The translations under genes and the position numbers were made by a program. Positions 37,301 through 44,082 of a stretch of 64,000 bases of DNA are shown one piece after another (within the stretch, counting starts at the first letter, position 1; each line of letters opens with the position of its first letter). The notes beneath the pieces were generated by a model, which made no database searches, was not told where the DNA came from, and saw only the letters and a list, made by a program, of their open reading frames with translations. This stretch comes from Rubinisphaera margarita (lineage in GTDB: Bacteria > Planctomycetota > Planctomycetia > Planctomycetales > Planctomycetaceae), in assembly GCF_022267515.1 (NCBI RefSeq), contig NZ_JAKFGB010000012.1:868001-932000 (forward strand). Reading direction: 5' to 3'.

Positions 37301-37551
37301 TGTTTCGCGGCCACATGAGCCCGAACAACCCCGGCGAGCGTGTTGCGATCGGTGATTGCCATCGCCCGGTAGCCAAGTTCGGCCGCTCGTTCGACCAGCT
37401 CATCCGGATGCGAGGCTCCCTCCAGAAACGAGAAGTTCGACTTGCACTGCAGTTCGGCAAACGGCAGCGCGCGGTCTTCCCGCGATCCGGCCCGCTGAGC
37501 ATGAATCTCGGGGTGAACCTGTCGAGCTTTCTCAAAGGCGAGTTCGGGCAT
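34372..37551 (-). CDS. dnaE2: Error-prone DNA polymerase III alpha subunit
   Basis: Replicative-type C-family polymerase that performs lesion bypass with ImuA and ImuB. 1059 aa from the ATG at 37551 (a TTG three codons earlier is possible), normal DnaE2 size and shorter than DnaE1. N-terminal PHP domain (NFSFLEGASHPDELVERA ... ITDRNTLAG), polymerase core with PDIDIDFEHERR carrying catalytic Asp residues, and a C-terminal OB fold (VKVAGLILLRQRPGTAKG, typical DnaE2 wording). The mutasome order imuA-imuB-dnaE2 is kept, but a repeat-filled 400-bp gap separates imuB from dnaE2. Confidence 0.96.
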   Translation of the reverse strand: MPELAFEKARQVHPEIHAQRAGSREDRALPFAELQCKSNFSFLEGASHPDELVERAAELGYRAMAITDRNTLAGVVRAHVAAKQASLKLLIGAEITPVDAPPVVLLCMNRNGYSQLCRLITRGRTRAEKGSCELRFRDLTEFSADLIACVPLLARPTESTVNCSVDDLIRYRELYGDRCYGLAHRHLTDRDDYLLAEQLQTAKAAGVLPAASNDVYYHVPGRRVLQDVLTATRHRCAVADLGLRMFPNAERYLKSPQQMQSHFGSHPELIRRTAAIADCCQFSLDELRYEYPEELCPPGLTVSQYLNELTWQGAAERYPDGIPDNVRQLVEHELELISELHYEAYFLTVYDLVRFARSRDILCQGRGSAANSAVCYCLGVTSVDPARIDVLFERFISKERDEAPDIDIDFEHERREEVLQYIYEKYGRERAGMTATLITYRLKSAMRDVGKALGLSLDSIDRLAKNFERYNEVNKVGRRMEEAGLSPDSGLGQLIHRLVIDILGFPRHLSQHTGGMVMTNSPLCEIVPIENASMPGRTVVEWDKDDLDALGILKVDCLALGMLTAVRKCFDLLERHYQRPLTLATVPAEDPATYEMMQRADTIGVFQIESRAQMSMLPRLKPKEFYDLVIEVSLVRPGPIQGDMVHPYLRRRDGLEAVEYPSEEVRQVLHRTLGVPIFQEQAMKLAVVAAGFTPGEADQLRRAMGAWRKSGVMDAFHQKLSQGMQARGYSEEFAERLFNQIRGFGEYGFPESHAASFALLVYVSSWLKCHYPDVFLAAMLNSQPLGFYQPATLVRDAREHGVEIRRVDVNSSDWDCTLEQKPSARHRSVRLGFRMVSGLKQSEAEKIVAARGDRPYLSIDDVANRAGVSNSVLSRLARADAFGSLKLSRREALWESLPERFTQTLLESQSNDALPKALPGMAPLAEVVHDYRHTGLTLKRHPVSFIRSRLKQMKALPAAALETYPADRKVKVAGLILLRQRPGTAKGITFMTLEDETGITNLVVHPNTWERFRVTARTATAMMVRGILQRESSVVHVVVDRMWDLSEEFSRIGKSRDFS

Positions 37552-37587
37552 TCGGGGCAATCAGTGGTGCAGGTCAGGTATTTATAA

Positions 37588-37631
37588 GGATGGCCCAGAG
37601 ATTCATCTCTGAGTGACGAAGTCACAAGCGG
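37588..37631 (+). repeat. Twin-hairpin repeat, type A, copy 1
   Basis: Two adjacent hairpins: CAGAGAT-TC-ATCTCTG (37596-37611) and GTGAC-GAA-GTCAC (37613-37625), then AAGCGG. The opening is GGATGGC. An inverted copy of the same design lies at 37901-37944. Confidence 0.75.
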
Positions 37632-37721
37632 TTTGTCTTCGATCTGTTTTCAGTCAGTCCAGGTACGTGATTGCCGGCCTTTGTTGCGGGCGCGGGACTT
37701 ACAGCAACGAGAGTTTTGCCG

Positions 37722-37770
37722 GGTAGCCCCGGTTGCTCCGCTACCGGGGCCGACGCAGTCGGCAAGAGGT
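37722..37770 (+). repeat. Twin-hairpin repeat, type B, copy 1
   Basis: First hairpin GCCCCGGT (37727-37734) with ACCGGGGC (37744-37751), second hairpin GCCGAC-GCA-GTCGGC (37750-37764), then AAGAGG. The opening GGGTAGCCCCGGTTG is shared with the inverted copy at 37809-37854. Confidence 0.75.
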
Positions 37771-37808
37771 TCCAACGATCAATTCAAATTGAAGGCGTGT
37801 TGATGGAC

Positions 37809-37854
37809 CTCTTGTGGCTTCGCCACCCCGGTTGAATCAACCGGGGCTACCCCT
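37809..37854 (-). repeat. Twin-hairpin repeat, type B, copy 2 (inverted)
   Basis: Read on the minus strand: GGGTAGCCCCGGTTG, a 10-bp palindromic arm pair around one base, then TGGCGAAGCCA, then CAAGAGG. The same module order and the same tail as copy 1, with a different second stem. Confidence 0.75.
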
Positions 37855-37900
37855 TTGGCATGATTCATAATGTGAATTCACGAAGAGCGGTGAAGACAAG

Positions 37901-37944
37901 CCTCCTGTTGCTGCGCAACACAGAGATGAATCTCTGTGCCATCC
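37901..37944 (-). repeat. Twin-hairpin repeat, type A, copy 2 (inverted)
   Basis: Read on the minus strand: GGATGGCACAGAGATTCATC, the complementary arm, then TTGCGCAGCAA and CAGGAGG. It closes the nested A-B-B'-A' arrangement that fills the dnaE2-imuB gap. Confidence 0.75.
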
Positions 37945-37962
37945 CTTCGTGTCCTGCGGGGA

Positions 37963-39480
37963 TTAATCAAAGCAGCCGTGTAAGTACCAGTCGCGTTGTT
38001 CCCTTCTTCGAAAGAGCCAGAATCGCTGGTGGGTCGTGGTTTCGACGCGGTAGTAATCGCGGCGGATGGCATCGTCCCGCCACCAGCCGGTTTCAAGTCG
38101 TTCGGGGCCCCAGGTGATCTCGGCGATGTGTTCCTGTTGATCCCACCAGAACCGCAACGGCGGACCGTTCGGGATCACGGAATTCACCCGGATGGCGATC
38201 GGCTCGGAGAACAGTGACAGCGGCCGTAGCGGGCGGGAGAAGAGGGATTCGTTCTTTCGCACCGCCATCGGAGGTTCCAGAGCCGGGGTGAAACTCACGC
38301 TCCGTTCGGGCTGGACGTCTTCGACCAGTTCCGCTTTCAAGACCGCCTGATCGCCGAGACGCGTGGTGAGTCGGTTGATGAGTGTTTCGTACTCGCGGGT
38401 TTCGATCGTCGAATCGTCTTCGAACAACGTGCGGCGACGAAAGCGGAGCGATGCAGTTTCCGCGGCTCGCAGCACAACGCGGTCAATCTCGACACGCAGC
38501 TGCATGGTCTCCAGCTTGAGAGCGATCAGGTTCCACAGCTCCTGCTCGGCCAGTGTGGGGCGGATTGTGCCGAGAGTCAACTCGAGTACAGGTTCCTTCC
38601 CGTTAAACAGCTGAACCTGCAGTCGTAACAGGCCGTGCTGCTGCTTCTCCAGTTGAGCCAGCAAATCCTGAAGCACCCGTTTCAGCACAATCTCGATGAG
38701 ATACTTCTCGGTGATCGGATACTCGAGAACTTCATCGGTCCAGACCGGTTCGGGCAACACTTCCGGAACGAGGACTTCGGTTCGGTGACCCTGGAACTGT
38801 TCGAGTCGCGCAGGAAGTTCCTCGCCAAACCGGGGCTTCAACGATTCTCGCGGCAGCCGGAGAATCTGGTCGATCTCTTTCAGATCAAACTCCCGCAGTC
38901 GAGCGGACAGAGCGTCCGAAAGGCGCAGCGCTTCCACCGGCAGTCGTGGTGAGGACTTCTGGGAATCGACGATCTGAAAACTGTTCGAGCGATGGACGCC
39001 GTAATGAGCCACGCCCCACGCCATGCCAACCGTATCAGCAATGGCGATGCGGCCTGCGAGTCCACGATCGTTGAGGAACGTGATTAGCTGGCGACAGAAC
39101 TCTCGCTCGCTGCCATACAGATGAATGCAGCCGGTCAGATCGAACAGCAGGCTGTCGAGCGGAGGTGTTTCTTCAATGCCGACAATGGGGCTGAAGCACT
39201 GGCAGGCGATCGCCAGTCGGCGGAGCGCGTGGTAATCGCGAGCCGGACTGGCTTCGAGAATCTGCACCGGCTGCGACCAGCGAAGTTTGGCATCGGTGAG
39301 CGGCATGCCCGTGCGGATGCCTTCCCGGGCAAGATCGGCGGAAGTCTGAACGACCACCTCGCCAACGCGGGCCAGCTTCTCGAAGAACAGCAGCGGAGTT
39401 CGTTTATGCTCGGGCTTGTCCTGGCGGTAACATTGAATGGACCAGCGGGGGAGCCACAGGCAGGCGATGCGTCTTGTCAT
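37963..39480 (-). CDS. imuB: Y-family polymerase-like mutasome subunit ImuB
   Basis: 505 aa. ImuB is a catalytically inactive Y-family protein that links DnaE2 to the beta clamp. It opens RRIACLWLPRWSIQCYRQDK, where active polymerases have DxDxF, so the metal-binding acids are missing as expected. The Y-family fold continues with ARDYHALRRLAIACQCFSPIVG and LLFDLTGC. Its start overlaps the end of imuA by 77 bp, an unusually long overlap. The stop lies just past the palindromic repeat block. Confidence 0.94.
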   Translation of the reverse strand: MTRRIACLWLPRWSIQCYRQDKPEHKRTPLLFFEKLARVGEVVVQTSADLAREGIRTGMPLTDAKLRWSQPVQILEASPARDYHALRRLAIACQCFSPIVGIEETPPLDSLLFDLTGCIHLYGSEREFCRQLITFLNDRGLAGRIAIADTVGMAWGVAHYGVHRSNSFQIVDSQKSSPRLPVEALRLSDALSARLREFDLKEIDQILRLPRESLKPRFGEELPARLEQFQGHRTEVLVPEVLPEPVWTDEVLEYPITEKYLIEIVLKRVLQDLLAQLEKQQHGLLRLQVQLFNGKEPVLELTLGTIRPTLAEQELWNLIALKLETMQLRVEIDRVVLRAAETASLRFRRRTLFEDDSTIETREYETLINRLTTRLGDQAVLKAELVEDVQPERSVSFTPALEPPMAVRKNESLFSRPLRPLSLFSEPIAIRVNSVIPNGPPLRFWWDQQEHIAEITWGPERLETGWWRDDAIRRDYYRVETTTHQRFWLFRRREQRDWYLHGCFD

Positions 39481-40168
39481 CGGTCAGGCGTCCTGTCAGT
39501 TCGTCAAAGTGCACTCGTATTTCCCGGTTTCCTTCCAGGCTCTGCACGCGTCCCTGTGCTCGTCCTCCTTCAAGTTGAATTCGTAACGGTCGTCTCTCCA
39601 TCAGTCCCGATGTCGGCAACGGCTCGATCCGCAATCGGAGGTCGGCCCAGCGTGATCCGGCTGCATGAGCCGTGTTCTGCACCAGGAAGCCGAGTGTCTT
39701 CCCGGTTTCGGCGGCCAGTAGAAACCGGCGATAAACCGTGTTCGCCTGATAGCGGGAGACATCGAGCCCCAAACAGAAGACCGCCCCGATTCCCGGACAA
39801 CGCAACGCCTGCTCGGCGGCCCAAAGAGCTTCCTGCGTCGATCGCGGCCGGATAATCAGGAGCCGATCGAGCGTCCAGCCAAGGCGGAGAATGGCCGGCG
39901 GATGGAACCGGTTTCCGGGATCGATCACCACAATCGGGCAGCCGCTCCGCAGAGTTTCAGAACTCGCCGCAAAGGCCAGTGATCCGGCCAGAGAACCCGG
40001 TTCAGCCAGCCATTCGACCAGCCCGCAAACGGGGAAACGTCCCCCCGGCAGCAGCCGGGAAAGGGCTCCCTCTTCTTCCGATCGCCCGCCGAAATCTCGC
40101 CCGGCTGTTTTGTGCAGCTGCGCTCGCAACTGTTCGAGAACCAAGGATCGGGACGTGGAGGCAGACAT
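39404..40168 (-). CDS. imuA: RecA-like mutasome subunit ImuA
   Basis: 254 aa from the ATG at 40168. Distant RecA/SulA-like protein, supporting ImuB and DnaE2 in damage-induced mutagenesis. Features include FPVCGLVEWLAEPGSLAGSLAFA, in the place of the Walker A loop but lacking GxxxxGKT. PIVVIDPGNRFHPPAILRLG, RPRSTQEALWAAEQALRCPGIGAVF and RRFLLAAETGKTLGFLV follow, all typical of planctomycete ImuA. First gene of the mutasome operon, with a perfect inverted repeat just upstream. Confidence 0.88.
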   Translation of the reverse strand: MSASTSRSLVLEQLRAQLHKTAGRDFGGRSEEEGALSRLLPGGRFPVCGLVEWLAEPGSLAGSLAFAASSETLRSGCPIVVIDPGNRFHPPAILRLGWTLDRLLIIRPRSTQEALWAAEQALRCPGIGAVFCLGLDVSRYQANTVYRRFLLAAETGKTLGFLVQNTAHAAGSRWADLRLRIEPLPTSGLMERRPLRIQLEGGRAQGRVQSLEGNREIRVHFDELTGRLTDDKTHRLPVAPPLVHSMLPPGQARA

Positions 40169-40184
40169 CGTGAAATATACCAAT

Positions 40185-40217
40185 ATGGACAAACGGATAT
40201 AATTTGAGTTTGTCCAT
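40185..40217. promoter_or_regulatory. Perfect inverted repeat upstream of imuA, candidate damage-response operator
   Basis: ATGGACAAAC (40185-40194) and GTTTGTCCAT (40208-40217), 10-bp arms with a 13-bp AT-rich spacer. It ends 17 bp before the imuA ATG, where a promoter must lie. ImuA-ImuB-DnaE2 is LexA-controlled in many bacteria, but this sequence is unlike the known CTGT-N8-ACAG, GAAC-N4-GTTC and GTTC-N7-GTTC boxes. Confidence 0.6.
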
Positions 40218-40345
40218 CAATCCATCGGTTGTCAACGGCACTTTCTGGAGGAAATGTGACCCGGATCACAGCCTTCCGGCACGTTTCGCGAGATACTGAA
40301 ACAGTTCCGTCATCCCGAAAATGCCCTGAAAAACAGTGAGATCTC

Positions 40346-40612
40346 ATGCGAATTGGCATTCTGCTTCCCCTGTTCATGTTGCTGCCGATCAGCAGTGTTT
40401 TCTCTTCTGAAAAGAGTGAGAAGCCGCTGCCGCCGGGCAAGCTGGGCCGAGTGGTTGAACTCGGGCGGGAGATCGTCAACCGCACCAGCGAGCATCCTCT
40501 CTCCCGGGAGTATGTCGGCAACTCGCTCAGATCGGCCTGTAAACCGGTGAGGTCCGCCGGAGTTCCGGTTGAAAAAGCACTTGCCGGAGACGGGAAAAAT
40601 GGGCGTGTATAA
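40346..40612 (+). pseudogene. Truncated cytochrome c-like gene (haem site lost)
   Basis: 88 codons. Signal peptide (about 1-21), then KLGRVVELGREIVNRTSEHP and EYVGNSLR, the wording of a monohaem cytochrome c family in which YVGNxLxCxxCHL comes next. Here the reading continues SACKPVRSAGVPV, with no CxxCH, and ends after about 27 more residues. So the haem-binding motif and everything after it are lost or replaced by other sequence. The frame has a start and stop and could still make a small secreted peptide. Assigning the family is inference from memory of these motifs. Confidence 0.5.
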
Positions 40613-40638
40613 CGGAAAGGCCGAGTGATGATCTTCGT

Positions 40639-41019
40639 CTATTGAACGACGTCCCTGTTCTTTCGATTCACCACTGCGAAAGCGAGAAGGGAAACAAACG
40701 CGATGACCAACCACACGAAGTGGAAATCGCCGTCGAGACCACGCGGAAAGGCGATGTTGAGGACGGCTTCGACCAAACAGGCAATCATGCCAATGGCGAG
40801 CAACCAGATATGACGAGCCGTCGGATGGTTCCGCCAGAGTTGTGGGATCATTCGGATTCCAAGAACCAGCCCCAGAGCGGATGGAATCAGAATTCGAGCC
40901 CACGGATGAAACTGCGTGAACGACGCGATGACCGAACCAAGAAGCAGCGCGACAACCAGAACGGGCCATCCTTTGACGACCTCGTCCAAGGAATCGGGAT
41001 CAAGCTGGAATGATTTCAC
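40639..41019 (-). CDS. Small four-helix membrane protein of unknown function
   Basis: 126 aa from a GTG at 41019 preceded by GGAG. Four hydrophobic helices: about residues 17-35, 40-57, 69-89 and 99-118. No family recognised. Polar N-terminal residues 1-14 and a basic C-terminus (NRKNRDVVQ). It is on the same strand as the stress genes but separated by 180 bp from the universal stress protein. An open frame on the opposite strand covers the same bases and lacks any hydrophobic or family pattern. Confidence 0.65.
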   Translation of the reverse strand: MKSFQLDPDSLDEVVKGWPVLVVALLLGSVIASFTQFHPWARILIPSALGLVLGIRMIPQLWRNHPTARHIWLLAIGMIACLVEAVLNIAFPRGLDGDFHFVWLVIAFVSLLAFAVVNRKNRDVVQ

Positions 41020-41202
41020 CTGACGGACTCCTCTGCTCCACTGTGACTGTTCGGATAATCGGCCACAACGCCGGGAATCTTACACGGGCCCCGATCGGCT
41101 GAGCCCGGGACGTTGGTTCCTCCCTGCGAACGGGACCCGTCGTGGAGCTACGTGCTGAAGCGATCGACCGGGACGAGCCGATGCATCACGATTCCTTCAT
41201 AA

Positions 41203-42081
41203 TCAGCGGACCACAAGTACTGAGCAGGGGGCGTGCCCGGCGACTCGATAGGCGACACTACCGAGCAGGAACTGTTTGATCGCCCCGTGTCCCTGATGGC
41301 CGACGACGATCAGTTCCGGTTTCCAGCGATCGGCGACCTGCAGGATCTCTTCGGAGATGTTTCCACTCTGGTGGAGTTGTGTCTCAATCGAATCGGAAAC
41401 GTCGGAGAGCACTTCCTTCGTTCCATCGAGAAACTGCTGGCAAAGCTCCACTTCCCGTTTCCACTCGGCGCTGGAGTGCTGCAAAGCATCGACATTGAAC
41501 GCTTCCACCAGATGGATGACACGCACGATGAGCAGTTCAATCCTGCAACGCCAGGGAATCTCTTTCAAAAACTGAATCGCTCGATCCGAGGGTTCGGAGC
41601 CATCGCAGGCCAGCATCACCCGCAGTGTTTCCGGACTGCGGGTTGTGTATTCAGCGGGGCGATGGAGCAACACGGGACAGGAAGAATGACGAACAACGGT
41701 CGAGGAAACACTTCCCAGAAGAAACTTCTTGAATCCCGAGAAGCCGCGGGCTCCCAGCGCGATCAGATCCGCGTTGTCCTTACTGGCTCGAGCGACGATC
41801 TCGTGCGCCGGATTCCCCTCTAACAGAACTTCCCAGGGCTGCCAGCCGGAACCTTTGAACCGCCCGACCGCCTGCTCCAGGTCGACACGAGCCTGATACC
41901 GAGCCGATTCCGTCAGCTTCTGCTGCAGATCCATGTTTTCGTAGCCATAAGCGGCCACGGAGGGGACGGGAACAACCGAGACAAGTTCGGTCGTCATCTC
42001 CTCGCCACGGAGTGTTTCCAACAGAAAGTCTTCGTTCGCCCGGGAATGCTCGGAACCGTCGATGCCAATCAGAAGTTTCAT
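41203..42081 (-). CDS. Tandem universal stress protein (two UspA domains)
   Basis: 292 aa, two Usp folds of about 145 residues. Each ends with the ATP-binding signature G-x2-G-x9-G-S: GARGFSGFKKFLLGSVSSTV in the first and GHQGHGAIKQFLLGSVAYRV in the second. Both therefore should bind ATP. Double-domain Usp proteins are typical of oxygen-limitation or dormancy regulons. AGGACA precedes the ATG. It is next to a class II cytochrome-like gene and downstream of a two-component system. Confidence 0.93.
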   Translation of the reverse strand: MKLLIGIDGSEHSRANEDFLLETLRGEEMTTELVSVVPVPSVAAYGYENMDLQQKLTESARYQARVDLEQAVGRFKGSGWQPWEVLLEGNPAHEIVARASKDNADLIALGARGFSGFKKFLLGSVSSTVVRHSSCPVLLHRPAEYTTRSPETLRVMLACDGSEPSDRAIQFLKEIPWRCRIELLIVRVIHLVEAFNVDALQHSSAEWKREVELCQQFLDGTKEVLSDVSDSIETQLHQSGNISEEILQVADRWKPELIVVGHQGHGAIKQFLLGSVAYRVAGHAPCSVLVVR

Positions 42082-42218
42082 ACGTGTCCTGCTTTCATGG
42101 TGCCGGCGACTTGGAAGTTGATGGAATCAGTGTACCTGAAGGACCAACGGTTCCGTTCGCATAAAATGCAATCAGGCGAAAACTCGCTCATGCACGGAGA
42201 CAGGTAGATCGATCCGCT

Positions 42219-42695
42219 CTAATCTTCGACAATGAGCGTGTCTCGAACGTACCGGTGGCATTCGATGCACTTCATCGTCACGTCGATCCATTTTAAAGCA
42301 GACCGGTCCAGAGAGCGATCATCGGAGGCCTTAATCAGGTCGTGGGTCACGCGTTGAAATTCGCTACTGAATTGACGGTACATCGCATCGTTGGAATAGT
42401 TCCATTTCTCGACTGTGCTCATTTTATAAAGCCGACTGGCTCCATTCCCGATGAGACGGAAGTCTTCGGTTGTCAGTCCCTCCAGAATATCTGTAGAGGC
42501 CTTGAGTTTCTCCCGCATGAAGTGCTGGAGAAGTTGATCCCCGGGAGCATCTGCAACGGGTCGTTTCGTCTCAGCCTTATTCGACTTGGGTTTAGACTCG
42601 TCAGATTCTCCCCGCAAACTGGGACTGATAAACGCAGAAAAGAACAGGGCCGCGGCCGTGCACCCGACCAGTGTCACGAATCGTGTCTGTTTCAT
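42219..42695 (-). CDS. Exported cytochrome c'-like (class II) monohaem protein
   Basis: 158 aa with a signal peptide (about 1-29), a Lys/Glu-rich linker and a helical domain. The haem motif CIECH sits near the C-terminus (MKCIECHRYVRD), the location used by class II cytochromes c / c'. No distal features can be read. Planctomycetes have many such small helical haem proteins. Its place between a hemerythrin-like protein and a universal stress protein suggests gas or redox sensing or buffering. Confidence 0.8.
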   Translation of the reverse strand: MKQTRFVTLVGCTAAALFFSAFISPSLRGESDESKPKSNKAETKRPVADAPGDQLLQHFMREKLKASTDILEGLTTEDFRLIGNGASRLYKMSTVEKWNYSNDAMYRQFSSEFQRVTHDLIKASDDRSLDRSALKWIDVTMKCIECHRYVRDTLIVED

Positions 42696-42753
42696 CGAGG
42701 GGTTCGCTTTCTTGAAAAGGACGCAATGTGTTCAGGAAGAGTAGAACGATGAC

Positions 42754-43176
42754 TTATCGATCAACCACGGTCTCGTCGTTGCGTTCAATCTGATCGAGCC
42801 GTTCCACGAGGAGGTCGAACTCCCGCCCGACATCCACCCAGTTCATGAAAGGCGTTTCCTGGGCTCTGAGTCGCTCGACATCAACCGCGAGACGGTCAAG
42901 GAACTCCGCGTGCTGCCGTAGAATTTGATCAAATTCGGAGGTGGCGATCGGCTCGCCGAGTTCTCTCAGGGACTCCAGTCGCTGTTCGGTGTAGACGAAG
43001 TGTTCTACCAGCCTCTGCCTCAACTCGTCGATGCGTCGACCGAACTCCTCAAACATCGGTCCTCGGCCGAGCTCGTGAACTTCATTCCAGAACGTCGAAA
43101 GATCCTTAATCGCCGACTCGATTCTGGTTGTATCGAAGACGTCATTCGGTACGGATTGAAGGGACTTTGGTTTCAT
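42754..43176 (-). CDS. Small helical protein, hemerythrin-like with incomplete ligand set
   Basis: 140 aa, all helical, with a strong AAGGAGAT ribosome site. The pattern EVHEL, ... RQRLVEHFVYTEQRL ... LRQHAEFLDRL ... resembles an HHE (hemerythrin) four-helix bundle with the H-xxx-E and QH steps. In the last helix (LVERLDQIERNDETVV) the usual histidine is absent. So it may bind one metal, none, or be a different bundle. It is transcribed toward the cytochrome c'-like gene. Confidence 0.5.
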   Translation of the reverse strand: MKPKSLQSVPNDVFDTTRIESAIKDLSTFWNEVHELGRGPMFEEFGRRIDELRQRLVEHFVYTEQRLESLRELGEPIATSEFDQILRQHAEFLDRLAVDVERLRAQETPFMNWVDVGREFDLLVERLDQIERNDETVVDR

Positions 43177-43407
43177 CGGTATCTCCTTTCAGGTGGTACG
43201 GCCGTGCCTCACTAGCAGGATGAGATAGCGAGAACTGTGCGGGCAGGCTCGCGAGGGCACAGAGGATGGAAACCCGTTTCCTGACTGGAGCGATCGTAAA
43301 TATAAATCTCCGAGGAGTCTGTCTGGAAACTTGCTGATGGCGTGTCGAGAAATTCGCCACACGTGGAAGGGAAGCCTGGTCCGGCTTGTCAGCAGGTGTC
43401 GGCAGGT
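43177..43407. promoter_or_regulatory. 231-bp intergenic region downstream of the response regulator
   Basis: Should contain the promoter of the hemerythrin-like gene. A loose inverted pair, CGTGTCG and CGCCACACG, flanks an AT-rich centre at about 43338-43361, and an AT-rich stretch (GTAAATATAAATC) lies near 43297. No clear FNR/CRP half-sites. Nothing coding seen. Confidence 0.35.
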
Positions 43408-44064
43408 TCAGCCGCGTTCGAGCACCCACTGGGAAGCGCGGCGGGCCAGGTCGGCCATCGAATGGCAATCGAGCTTCTGCTTAATACGGGCTCGATAGGT
43501 CTCAATTGTGCTTGAGCTGAGAGTCAGCGCCTCGGCGATTTCTACAGTCGTCCGTCCCAGGCCGATCTGTTCATAGACCTGAAGCTCGCGATCGGACAGA
43601 GCGTCCTCCGGCTGGTTCTGAAGACCGGACTGTCCCATGACCAGCCGGTGAAGCAGGGTCGACGACATCTCAGAAGAAAGATAGATCTTGTTGTCAAGTA
43701 CACTCCGGATCGCGGTCACGATACTGTCCGTAGCGGCCTGCTTGTTGATGTACCCCATAGCCCCCGCCCGAAGAGCGCGGTCGGCATAAAGATCCTCGTC
43801 GTACATCGACCACACCAGAAAGCGGACGAACTCGTTCTCTGCGCGGGCCTGGCGAATCAGGTCGAGACCGTTCCCCGATTTGAGAGAGATGTCCACCACC
43901 GCCACCTGCGGTCCCGTACGACGGATCAACTCGAGTCCATCGGCGACATCTTCAGCTTCACCGCAAACAGTCAGATCGTCTTCCAGCGAGATCCTCGTCG
44001 CCAACCCGTCCCGCACGGCAGGATGGTCATCAATGATCGCGATCTTTTGGGGATGTCCCGACAT
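43408..44064 (-). CDS. NarL/FixJ-type response regulator
   Basis: 218 aa. Receiver domain (about 7-125) with acidic pair IIDDHPAVRDG, phospho-acceptor Asp58 in VAVVDISLKSGNG, and Lys in YINKQAA. LuxR-type HTH (about 152-212) with LSDRELQVYEQIGLGRTTVEIAEALTLS and STIETYRARIKQKL. It starts 18 bp after the kinase stop, so the two form an operon and a cognate pair. Expected targets include the adjacent stress genes, by inference. Confidence 0.95.
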   Translation of the reverse strand: MSGHPQKIAIIDDHPAVRDGLATRISLEDDLTVCGEAEDVADGLELIRRTGPQVAVVDISLKSGNGLDLIRQARAENEFVRFLVWSMYDEDLYADRALRAGAMGYINKQAATDSIVTAIRSVLDNKIYLSSEMSSTLLHRLVMGQSGLQNQPEDALSDRELQVYEQIGLGRTTVEIAEALTLSSSTIETYRARIKQKLDCHSMADLARRASQWVLERG

Positions 44065-44082
44065 TAAGTGCCCGCCCGTCTT

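Noticed and set aside
37588..37944. CRISPR array in the dnaE2-imuB gap
   Set aside because: Repeats are inverted and nested, not direct and regularly spaced; no cas genes in the window.
37588..37944. Insertion sequence with terminal inverted repeats
   Set aside because: The 357-bp block has inverted ends but no transposase frame, and each end is itself a self-contained double hairpin.
40642..41013. 123-codon plus-strand frame opposite the small membrane protein
   Set aside because: Strongly charged, no hydrophobic or domain pattern; the minus frame has four membrane helices and a ribosome site.
42120..42170. TTGAT-like/ATCAG pair upstream of the universal stress gene as an FNR box
   Set aside because: Spacer is three bases rather than four and the second half-site is imperfect.
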